From NCBI GenBank assembly GCA_018873225.1, contig JAEILZ010000001.1:4712001-4776000 (forward strand): 64,000 nt of DNA, given 5' to 3'. Shown one piece after another: positions 55,701-64,000 of this stretch. The translations under genes were made by a program, and so were the position numbers. This DNA is from [Phialemoniopsis] sp. UDSM-2020 (lineage: Eukaryota; Ascomycota; Sordariomycetes; Thyridiales; Thyridiaceae). The notes under the pieces are model-generated. The model saw only the letters and a program-made list of their open reading frames with translations, was not told where the DNA came from and did not search any database. Within the stretch, counting starts at the first letter, position 1. Each line of letters starts with the position of its first letter.

Positions 55701-56166
55701 ACGATGTTGAGTGATTGAGATCTTCGACAGATTAGCCAATGCATTACGAATTTCAAACGCAAAGATCTGCTACCATGGTCACCATCATTGTAACCTGATC
55801 TCCTTATCTCCTTCCACAGCGCGTTCCAGGGTACTGGTACTCCATGTCGAAGCACAACTGTTGGCTTGGGGCTGCTTGGGTGTTTCAGTCCCCGCCGCTC
55901 CAGAAGAAGAGCCACATTTGTAGCCCAATGACTACCCTTTGGAGCTTTTTTACGCAGATGAAGCTGTGACAGGAGCTTTCTGAATCGACGCAAGCTTTGA
56001 TTGAATTAGCACAGGAGTTTGCCACACGTACGAAATGTACGAACCTCATATGAGGGAAGTTATGCTCCTCTTCTAGGACCCTCAGTGTCTTCTCCGCAGT
56101 CAGATTGTTCGTCTCATAGAGTTTTTTGATTGTAGTTGAGTACCGGTCAAGCTGGGTAAAATCCAT
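52790..56166 (-). CDS. Clr5-domain protein with ankyrin-type C-terminus
   Basis: At least four exons are needed: 56166-56045, 55994-55795, 55721 to about 55465, and the long one ending at 52790. The first two joined read NNLTAEKTLRVLEEEHNFPH, then MSLRRFRKLLSQLHLRKK. This is the Clr5 domain pattern, a short N-terminal helical motif common in filamentous fungi. The long exon of more than 850 residues is helical throughout; a clear ankyrin repeat lies near the C-terminus (LNALDSAAFYGHLDMVQLLL). Weaker repeats are likely before it. The third junction is uncertain (best guess 56-bp intron, AAG|GTCTAT to CTGAG|AGG). The role is unknown; such proteins are often lineage-specific. Confidence 0.68.
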
Positions 56167-56461
56167 GATAGCTATTCTTGTGAGTGGCTGCCTTGCGGAG
56201 TGATGGAGCTCTGTGGCGTTAAGTTAAATGGATTCAACGCTGAAAATCGGTTGCCAGAAACGAGCAGGAGAAGGGTAAGGAGTTGGGGCATGTTAGGTTT
56301 ATGACTTCATCAGCTGTAGCTAGTTCAGGATGCTGGCGTTTGAACCTGGCGCATGTGAGGACAGCCTTGCGAGGTGCGAATATCACTGGTGTTGCTGCTC
56401 TTTGCTCCTTCTAGTTGGGCTGCAATGCATCGAAGTGGCCATGTAGCATGCGTGTGGTTCT

Positions 56462-56536
56462 TTTGTCCAAATTCCCCTCCCCTCTATTGGCTCTCCTTAC
56501 TGTGGCTTGCAGCTGACGGCGTTTGTCCAAATTCCC
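56462..56536 (+). repeat. direct repeat TTTGTCCAAATTCCC
   Basis: The 15-base word occurs at 56462-56476 and 56522-56536. A second pair, GGTTCACAYATTTGT, occurs at 56876 and 56912. They suggest local duplications or a decayed element in this gene-poor stretch (56167-57084), which otherwise holds no gene I can support. Confidence 0.55.
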
Positions 56537-57084
56537 TAACCCATGATTGGCGAAGGGACTGCGCCCTGGATGAGTGACAGATTCCCCTCGTGCAAGTTAT
56601 GTGGATTGGCTAAGGTTGTATCACAATTTGCTACATCATGAGCTCCTTGATCAGCTTCTCAGACGAGAGTTCCGCTTTCCAGATTAGTGCGTCTTGAAGA
56701 AAAGATATCATCAACTAGCTCACCGAGCTCCCTCACTGTACTCAAGTATTTTGTAAGCTTAGCTGCAGAATCTTCCGTGGCTATGCAGAACTCCACCCCT
56801 CTCAATGTCAAGCCAGGGCGATGTTTTGGCTGGCAGCAGCTTCAGCCATCTGCCATTGCGATTGGTGGATGCCTCGGTTCACATATTTGTGATCTGGCCA
56901 AGAATTGTGCTGGTTCACACATTTGTAATTTTCAACACATGAACTAGCCTAAGTTTGCGTGCATTTATATCTGTCTTGTTCGTCGTTTGGATGTACGATA
57001 TCATGGAACTCTTCTGCATCCCTTCCAGCCAAAATTCCCTGAGTTGCACTCAGGACAGCCGACTGACGCGATCTGATCCACAAC

Positions 57085-57403
57085 ATGGCCCTCTCAGCCG
57101 AAGCTATCATCGCATTGATTGCTCTGTTCATTGCAATCATCCCGGTGACCAGCATGATTATGAGACGACGCTGGCGCGGCTCGAAAAGAGATTTGGCTCG
57201 CTCAACATCTCAAGGTACGAACCCCTTATCCCTGCTATAGCCACTCGAGTTTAATACTCACAGCCTTTTCGGACAATCATTCTTTGCTTCCGCTCAACCA
57301 TCGCGACATTGTACCTATCCATCGTTCAGCATCCTCGCCTCGTGCTTACACCCTGTTCAGTATCAATGCGATGACCTTTTTTGACGCCACGAGAGGGTTT
57401 TAG
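57085..57403 (+). CDS. small predicted membrane protein, two exons
   Basis: Exon 1 (57085-57214) codes MALSAEAIIALIALFIAIIP and a basic stretch (RRRWRGSKRD). It ends at a good donor, CAAG|GTACGA. Exon 2 (57264-57403) begins after TACTCACAG, stays in frame and ends at TAG, giving 89 residues. The N-terminus is a single membrane anchor with a positively charged cytoplasmic side. N-termini starting MALS-EAI-AL are, as I recall, recurrent in small fungal proteins of unknown role. The function is unknown. Support comes only from the coherent phase, the splice signals and the hydrophobic pattern. Confidence 0.5.
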
Positions 57404-57689
57404 AGGATATCAAACTTGGGACCAATTGCCTATATGTCAGCACTTGGCATCATCTAAGCTCTTACAAGTGTTACTACTACTATCTCTAGTGCATTAGAAT
57501 ACCTCCTACACGTCAATAAGGTGAAAGGTCTAAAGGCTGCATGTATCTAGATTATCGAAAGGATATAGTTCAAGGTGGTGCAAGTGGCCATGTGGAGGTA
57601 AATTGGAAGTATAATATCTACAGATAGGTGTTTCTTTCGATCAAATAACCAAGAATTGAAATGGAGGATGCTTTTATCTCATGGGCCAT

Positions 57690-58696
57690 CTAGGCCGACT
57701 CCCAAACGCCAACATATTGCACCTCCATCATGTTGCCATATCCAGATTCGGTCGCGCCGTCACTTGAGCCAGCCTGTTATAGAAAACATGTCAGTAACTC
57801 ACGCCTTCACCATCCGAAAACGAAAAGAAAGGAACTCACAAAGTTGCCTCCAATAGCCACATTCAAAATGACATAATACGGAGCATGCGCAAGCGTGCTC
57901 CAGACCCCCTGGTCACCCAGCCCAGCGCCAGTAAGCGTATTAAACACCTGCCCGTCGCGGAACCAGGTGATCTTCTCCGCCGCCCAGTCCCCCGGCCGGC
58001 GATCCCACTCGATGCTCCAGGTATGAAACGCATCGTCAAAGCCAACGGGCAATGTGCCTCCCCGGCCGACAGGCTCATTGCACACGCCGCCCTGCGCCGA
58101 CGCGCCGCAGTGCGCTGTGCCGTAGGCCGTGCCCTCGCCGTTGCGCATCTCGAGGATGTCGAGCTCGCCGCACAGCGGCCACTGCGTGCCGTGCCGCACG
58201 GCGTCGCCGAGCAGCCAGAAGGCAGGCCAGACGCCGGCCTTGTTGCCCGGGTTCGCCGTGCCCATGCGCACCGAGGCCTCGACGCGCGTGACTTTGCCGG
58301 GCGAAGGGGTGAACGTGGCCTTGGACTCTATACGCGCCGATGTCCAACCCGCGGCCTGGTCGCGCCAGGGGACGAGCTGAACGGTACCGCCTCCGGAGAG
58401 CTGCAGGTTGCGGTTGGAGCCTGTGTAGGTCTGCTGCTCGTTGTTGCCGTTGTTCATCTTGACTGTTGGGTCAGGGGCTCACATTAGTGTGTGCTGCTCG
58501 TCATACTGGAAATGGCAAAAACGGGCAAGGTGTTGATCTTACCGTTGGCAACCTCCCACAGGTCACCGTTGACTGGCGATCCTGATGAGCCGACAAAAGT
58601 GTCTTGCCAGATCACCTTCATGCCGTTGTAGCCTGGGAGCTGGCCGCCGGCCACGAAGGCCGGGAGAAGGGCCAACAGAGATGCCTGGAGGAGCAT
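57690..58696 (-). CDS. secreted GH16 family glucanase-like enzyme
   Basis: Three exons (58696-58543, 58462-57840, 57773-57690) give 286 residues. A signal peptide (LLQASLLALLPAFVAGG) is followed by KVIWQDTFVGSSGSPVNGDLW. The GH16 catalytic signature reads GELDILEMRNG, with the nucleophile and acid/base Glu residues spaced E-x-D-x-x-E. WSIEWDRRPG, KITWFRDGQVF and VILNVAIGGNF then complete the beta-jelly-roll. The last short exon supplies NMMEVQYVGVW, the usual C-terminal strand. The enzyme should hydrolyse beta-1,3 or mixed-linkage glucans outside the cell. The GC-rich third position gives long spurious ORFs on the other strand. Confidence 0.88.
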
Positions 58697-61241
58697 GTTT
58701 GCTGTGTATCCAAAGAGAAGGTGTTGTTGTAGCGAGGTATTTAGAGTAACCTTTCGAAGGAGTGTGTCTGGAGGCTTGAAGTTTGTCCTCTGGATATTGG
58801 AAGCGAATGTCCAGCGTCGCGAGAGAGAAAAGAAGGATGAACGGTGGCAAGCAGGTTCGTTGCCACAGGGGTATCAGAGAAGAAAAGGAATCCAGTAAAG
58901 CTATATAACGCAGTCCCAGATAGCAACGGAGCGGTTCAACGAGAAAACCGGTTATCGTTGAAACCCCGGGGAGATCTCACAGAGAGTGTAGATAACAAGG
59001 AGTGAAATGCTGCGGGTCTATGACGCACCGACACAAGGAAGAGAACGAAGTGGTGGCTAATAAACCAAAGACAAAACAGAAATCCTGGGCAGAAACGATC
59101 GATGAGTTGGCACAGAAGCATGGCAAGAAGGGGAAAAGTTGAGGTGGATGTACATCAACATATATACAGCAATTATATTGAACAGGGGCGGCTCGGGAGG
59201 GAGGGTCGTCTCCCAGTCCATGCCTTGGCCCACGAGCCAGACCTCCATCCCGGTTATGCTGCTGGCATTGGGCCGAGTTCATATCACTTGATTGCTCCGG
59301 TCCAGTGCCGTGGAGTTCATAGACAGATAGCCCCAGGGGCGCCACCCCTACCATAAATTCAGGCGTAGTGCGGATACGAAGTGATTCGTTGGGCGGATCT
59401 AATGCCCGAGATCTAGACACATGCCAGGGCCAGGACAGGCGGTTACAGACAGAGAAAGTCCCCTACGGCGCAGCTAAGAAAGATCTCGAAGAAGAACAGG
59501 GGGGTGACTTCACTGGTAGCCAATGCACACCAGAAAGGGTGTGTGGCCGTTCCTGATTGGGAAGACTAGATCGAGTGGAGTGCCCAAGCATGAAACAGGC
59601 AGAGATGGGACGGGCAGCTTGGGTGTTTATGGGTTAGCCCAATCGCAGTGCCGGACGATCTGGTCTAGATTGGCCACCACTCTGCCAGACCCCTGTGACT
59701 GGTAGTGACTGGGGCGCCGCTTGCACACCTCCTGCCAGGTACCCGATTGCTCGCCGTTGAAAGAATGTGGGAGCGGGCATTAACGGTGTGGACTGAGTTC
59801 CCTCCGATCGTGGGCGGGAGGTCGATCGCGACTGGACGGAGATCATATATGAATTGCGGCTGTCAAAATGGGACGAGTAGCAAGTGTATTAGAATGACGT
59901 CGGACCAGAGAAGTTCGAAGAAGGCATTCTCGATCACTGATCGCAGCGATGACATGACACCAGCAAGAGAAAAAGCGGACAAAAACCGCTCAGTCCGCAA
60001 CAACAAAACCCAACTCTAAACCATAATAAGAGGCAATATTACCTCCCACTCGTCTCGAAATTTTGGCCACCGCAACCAGTCACCATGCAGAAAAGGGTCA
60101 CAGATAACAAGAAAAAAAGGAGTCGATCCCACCCATCGACCACGTTATCTTGCCCCCCCTCCTCTCGCGACATCGTCGGTACCTGCATGTCACCGACAGC
60201 CCATCCCCTTCCAATCGACTGCCAAGCATAAAGAAAACAGGTGAGGATATATTGGGACGGGACGGTAAGGAGGGGCGAGTTGGCCAGTGCTCTGCGCTGG
60301 CATGACCGAGAGCAGAGGCTGTGCGGAGCGGTCCCATCCATGGCCGGCCGGCCGCCCGCCCTCCCCACTGAAGCTGTCAGGGGTCGACATTCTTGGTCTG
60401 GCCGTCTTTGAGCCGCTTGGCGGACTCTATCTGGGATGAACATCATCATGCTTCTCCATGTCTATGATGCGTCGAGGTCCGGCATTAGACACGCGCGGCT
60501 CAGAGTCGAACTAGGCGCTTGCCACTGTCGCCATTCTGGCGTCAAGATCCTTCTGGGCTCGAACATGACCCATTCCAGCGTCTAGCTGTCTACCCTTAAT
60601 GTCGCCAGTCGGCGCTCCAAAAACCCCTGCCAGCAAACGACCGAACAGCCGAATAGGCACCCCATGAGTCCCCTCTAGTCCAAATCTCGTATTTGTTTCG
60701 AAACAAAGGAGAGCAAGACTTGCCAGAATCCGCCCTAGCGTCCAGACCTCGGCGCAATGACGCTGTACGAGCTGGTGAACCCAGATCCAATCGTTGGGTA
60801 ATGGACGACCCCTGTCCTGCAGGTAGGGTTGCTTGTCAAAATAACCTGAAACATAGCGCCACCGCACGCGGATGCCACGCTGAAGAGTGGGCTAATGAAA
60901 AGGGATCAGCGCTAAAGCTCAGCGCACCCTTGGAGAGATCCGATTGCGGCTCCATGTCAGAATCTTATGTCTGCTTCTGGGAGGGCGAATCTTCGGAGTG
61001 GAGCTGGCAGTCAGGACAGTCACATGCCAGCCCAGACATCACAAGAATAGGAAGGAAGTAGGGTATTTGTATTAGGGTATCCATGTTGAATTGTAGAGTT
61101 TTGTAGGAGAGAAAAACCAGTCATAACCTTCTCCGGCTCGTCGCTTGGATCCAACTGCCCAAGAGATTTGCATTCTGATATCACCCCCTATCCTTGCTCA
61201 CCAGCCCTTTTCCTCATCGCACCAAGCAGTTACCCAGATGC
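58697..61241. other. long intergenic region, no gene supported
   Basis: About 2.5 kb between the GH16 start and the aquaporin stop. Several ORFs of 60-136 codons occur on both strands, but none shows a hydrophobicity pattern, domain motif or splice-consistent extension that I would trust. Non-coding transcripts cannot be excluded. Confidence 0.45.
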
Positions 61242-62186
61242 TTAAACAGCACTGGTGTGAGCTTGATGCGGTACCTCGACATCGGCAGCGGTCCCGTTGT
61301 GAGGCTCAGCCTTATGAGCCAGATTGAGGGCCGGGTCGTCGACATCGCCAGTGTGGCGACGGGCATCCAGAGCCTTAGTCAGGGAGTAGAGCCCGGCCGC
61401 GAGAAGCGTACCGATGACGGGGCCCACCCAGTAGATCCAGTGGTATGGAACAAAGAGACCAGTGACGATGGCAGGGCCGAATGATCTGGCGGGGTTCAGA
61501 CTACCACCGGTATATCTGACACCCGTAGATACGTAGTTAGTAAGGTTAGATACATAGAGCAGGGACAGAGGGAAGACTTATATCAGCTCGCAGATGAAGA
61601 GTGCCAGACCGATGCCAACGGGGGCAATGAAGGTGGCGCGATGTCGCTCTGTAGCCAACATGAAGATGACAAAGACGAGCTCGGCCGTCAGAAAGACTTC
61701 GAGGAACAGCCCCTGGGCGACGCTGATACCATCAGCCAGTTCGGTGGACACAACCAACGGGCCGGGAAGTAGGCCGGCGACAAGTGCAGCAGCCGCGACG
61801 CCACCGGTAATCTCGGCCAAGATACAAAGGAGGAGGCGCACAATGTCGATGGCACCGATGATCCACATGCCAAGGGCGACAGCGGGGTTGAACATGCCTC
61901 CACCAATGCGGAAGAACGCCCAGACGTTGACAAGGAGGGATATACCAAAGGCAAGAGAGATGTAAAGCAGTCTGGGAACCGGATCGGCGATCTCGCCGGG
62001 CGTCTCCATGGCCACGTTGGTGCCGCCAAAGGCAAAGAAGAGGAAGAGAAAGGTGCCTAAGAGCTCGCTGGTGGCGGCCACAGCGTGCTGCCTCTTCTTG
62101 TTTGCCGACGCATTGCGAGTATGAATGCCATCAGAATGGGGGTTCTGACGTCCGCCGCGTCTCGGCCACCACGAGTTGCTGGGCAT
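61242..62186 (-). CDS. aquaporin (MIP family) with an AT-AC intron
   Basis: Exon 1 is 62186-61582 and exon 2 is 61524-61242, giving 295 residues. Six membrane segments are visible. The two pore loops are [14 protein letters not shown] and [15 protein letters not shown], both with NPA. The gap between them cannot be spliced with GT-AG ends. The intron that fits starts ATAAGT and ends TATCTAC (61525-61581, 57 bp), with a TACTAAC branch site 7 bases from the end. It yields [19 protein letters not shown], the conserved family sequence, in perfect phase. The extended hydrophilic N-terminus (about 35 residues) is typical of fungal aquaporins. It moves water and perhaps small solutes across the membrane. 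Confidence 0.88.
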
Positions 62187-63417
62187 GGTTGGTGAGGATT
62201 GCTAGTTGTCGAGAGTGTGTGTAGAGATATACTAGGTAGTGTTGTTGATGGTTTTGATACTAGGACGATGCAGACTATGCAAACAGTCGAATATGATAAG
62301 TTATTGAAGAGCGATGTCTCTGACAAGCGAAGCAGAGCAGCGAGTAAGTGATGCGATGATGTGAAGATATCGATGGCTTGAGAAGACTGGGAAGAAAGAA
62401 AGGAAAACGAGGAGAGCAGAAGAAGGACGAAGATGAGGACGGAGAGAAGCTGGTATAAAGAAGGCGCCAGGCTGTGATTTCGGGGGGAAACAACACTTCA
62501 GGTAAGACACTCGATACGAGAGAGAAGGAACTAGCGCAGCCACCCGCCCTGTCCCTGTCGAGAACATCAAGATCCGTCACTCTTGCCATCTTCCGACGAC
62601 AAGGAACGATGCTGGGGTTGTTTCCGGCTTCGCCTTTCGCGTCATGCTTCGCCAAGTGCCGTCGACGTCGTTGCAGCAAACGGCGACGAGGTCTCGCAAG
62701 AGGGTTGCGCCGGAGGATGTCACAGTGCTTGCACAAGAGACGGGTGCAACCCGACCGGAGATGCTCCTCTCTTGCCTCAATCTCGCCATTCTCGACAAGC
62801 ATGATATTCTAAACCGGTCGGCCTCCGTCTTAGTCGTCGCTGTCTGCTCATCGGTCGGCGTCGACAAGCCGGATCAGCATGAGATATTCCGACGCTGACC
62901 TCATAGCAATCAACACTCCTGCTTCATCCCGGTTGACTTCAAGCATGTGTGCCCAATGCATCGTATGTTGTTCTGTCGGACAAGAATCGCCAGAGTTGCA
63001 GTTTCGGGTAGATCATCTGCGATCACACTCAAATGGCATCTGCCGCGCGCTGCCGACCCTGCAATGGCAATAAGCTTCATGCCCTGCGCCTGCTTGCTTG
63101 CCTTGGTGGGTGGTGCATGAACGGCGTAACTACTCCAACAGAATCTGAGCGACCTGCCACCTCCGCATATCCGGTGTCACAAAGACAAATGCCGTACGAC
63201 ATGGCCGCCGTCGGGTGTGTCACACAGACTCATATCACGAAATGGACTCTGCACCAAAATCACTCTTCAAAGCCAAGCAAAAGGCAACTCGCATAACTTT
63301 ACTTCTCCTAGATTCTCTGACTAAGTAAGCACACACGAACAAGCGAGCGGGGAGTTGAGCACCGCACACAGACGAACAGAGGCACACAAGGGGACACGAC
63401 ATCACAGACACAGGCAA
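62187..63417. other. intergenic region, no gene supported
   Basis: A CT/GA-rich stretch at 62380-62460 is probably the aquaporin leader or promoter. The remainder has only short ORFs without recognisable content. Confidence 0.45.
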
Positions 63418-64000
63418 TCAGTAGTTGCAGATGCCCCCGACGTCATCGTCGACGGTCCACGTCCCCGCCAGGCCGTTGACCTCGACCTCCTCGGTCTGCA
63501 GCGCGCCCTCCCCGTCCTTGCCGGCGAAGAAGTCGCCCGCGCCCTCGCGCTTCATGTTGCGGCTCATGAAGCGCCGCGTCCACTCCTCGACCGCCGGCTC
63601 GCCCGTCTCGTCGCGCGCCTGCTTGAGGAAGCTGATGAGCGCCGTGCCGCCCGTGCCCTTGAGGTTCTTCTTCTGCTCCTCTCCACCCTTGTTCGCGGTG
63701 TGCGCCTCGAACGCGATGCCCACCGACGCAGTGGCCAGGTTGCGCTTCTTGGCCGGCCCGCCTCCGCGCGGGGGCGCGGTGACGGGGTTCGGCGCCTGGG
63801 CGGTGACGGAGCCGCGCCGGCGCACGGCCTCGGGGCTGCGCGAGCGAGACCGCGCGCGCACCTCGCGTGAGGGCAGGACGATGTACCGGCTCACGATGCC
63901 GATGTGCTTGTCGCGCATGGCGCGCAGCATCGACAGGCAGCCGTCGTAGGCGATGCACAGCGGCTTGTCGTCGGGGCGGGACTCGACGAACTCGCGAATG
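63418..64000 (-). CDS. indoleamine 2,3-dioxygenase, C-terminal part (runs off the window)
   Basis: The frame is open to the right edge and ends at the stop at 63418-63420. It codes IREFVESRPDDKPLC, then LRAMRDKHIGIVSRYIVLPS, and later LKGTGGTALISFLKQARDET. These two blocks frame the proximal heme side of fungal indoleamine 2,3-dioxygenases, which cleave tryptophan to N-formylkynurenine. The conserved GTGGT loop is intact. Between them lies an insert of about 65 residues, rich in Arg, Ser, Pro and Ala, that I do not remember from other family members. The gene is very GC-rich and produces long antisense ORFs. The N-terminal heme-binding part is outside the window. Confidence 0.82.
   Translation of the reverse strand, partial: IREFVESRPDDKPLCIAYDGCLSMLRAMRDKHIGIVSRYIVLPSREVRARSRSRSPEAVRRRGSVTAQAPNPVTAPPRGGGPAKKRNLATASVGIAFEAHTANKGGEEQKKNLKGTGGTALISFLKQARDETGEPAVEEWTRRFMSRNMKREGAGDFFAGKDGEGALQTEEVEVNGLAGTWTVDDDVGGICNY

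Noticed and set aside
56374..56577. 67-codon ORF with a signal-peptide-like start
   Set aside because: It overlaps local direct repeats, has no splice-consistent extension and no sensible composition after the hydrophobic start.
57885..58487. 200-codon plus-strand ORF opposite the GH16 gene
   Set aside because: It is an antisense shadow of the GH16 exon, again caused by GC-rich codons, with no domain pattern.
63355..63958. Three overlapping ORFs of more than 170 codons on the plus strand and in a second minus frame
   Set aside because: They shadow the indoleamine dioxygenase exon. The very GC-rich third positions remove stops in other frames, and their proteins are low complexity (Arg/Ala or Ser/Pro).
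1..64000. tRNA, rRNA, CRISPR arrays or intact transposons
   Set aside because: I looked for clover-leaf-like arms, repeat-spacer arrays and transposase or reverse-transcriptase motifs and saw none; a tRNA scan could still find one in the intergenic regions.

Overview
The window is nuclear DNA of a filamentous ascomycete (Pezizomycotina). The evidence is short GT-AG introns with CTAAC-type branch sites, a HET-domain gene, Zn2Cys6 regulators, a Clr5/ankyrin protein, a fungal peroxygenase and a full-size PDR-type ABC transporter. No species can be named from the sequence alone.

Left flank (1-11.7 kb): the end of a P450, a HET gene, an atypical SDR, an MPC1-like mitochondrial pyruvate carrier, a secreted alginate-lyase-family enzyme and two genes of unknown function.

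Centre (about 12-50.5 kb): a large catabolic cluster. Its core is four intronless genes in positional order A-B-C-D (26798-32264). They match, over full length and at catalytic residues, the bacterial 3-(3-hydroxyphenyl)propionate meta-cleavage enzymes MhpA (flavin hydroxylase), MhpB (LigB-type extradiol dioxygenase), MhpC (C-C hydrolase) and MhpD (hydratase). Fungi normally open catechols by intradiol cleavage, so a clustered bacterial-type meta-cleavage route is unusual and suggests horizontal transfer. Around the core lie an EthD protein, a TRI12-type MFS pump, a KstD-like flavin dehydrogenase, an NAD epimerase-like protein, a C2H2+Zn2Cys6 regulator, an NTF2-FMO fusion, a cyclase-family hydrolase, two classical SDRs, a Zn2Cys6 regulator, an acetoacetate-decarboxylase-fold enzyme, a P450, a two-domain VOC protein, a third Zn2Cys6 regulator and the PDR transporter. 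The likely logic is: oxidise or aromatise a ring compound, hydroxylate it to a catechol, open the ring by meta cleavage, hydrolyse and hydrate the product, and export toxic intermediates. No aldolase (MhpE) or acylating acetaldehyde dehydrogenase (MhpF) is present.

Two promoter motifs tie the cluster together. CCACAATAYCC lies about 140-210 bp upstream of several start codons and forms a 29-bp dyad before mhpA. CATGCGG-N2-CCG(CATG) lies before the C2H2 regulator, the FMO/cyclase pair and the decarboxylase-like gene.

Right flank (50.9-64 kb): a secreted heme-thiolate peroxygenase, a Clr5/ankyrin protein, a small predicted membrane protein, a GH16 glucanase, an aquaporin whose reading frame is best explained by an AT-AC intron, and the 3' end of an indoleamine 2,3-dioxygenase gene. 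No tRNA, rRNA, CRISPR array or intact transposon was seen. All exon boundaries were inferred by eye from splice signals, reading phase and protein conservation.
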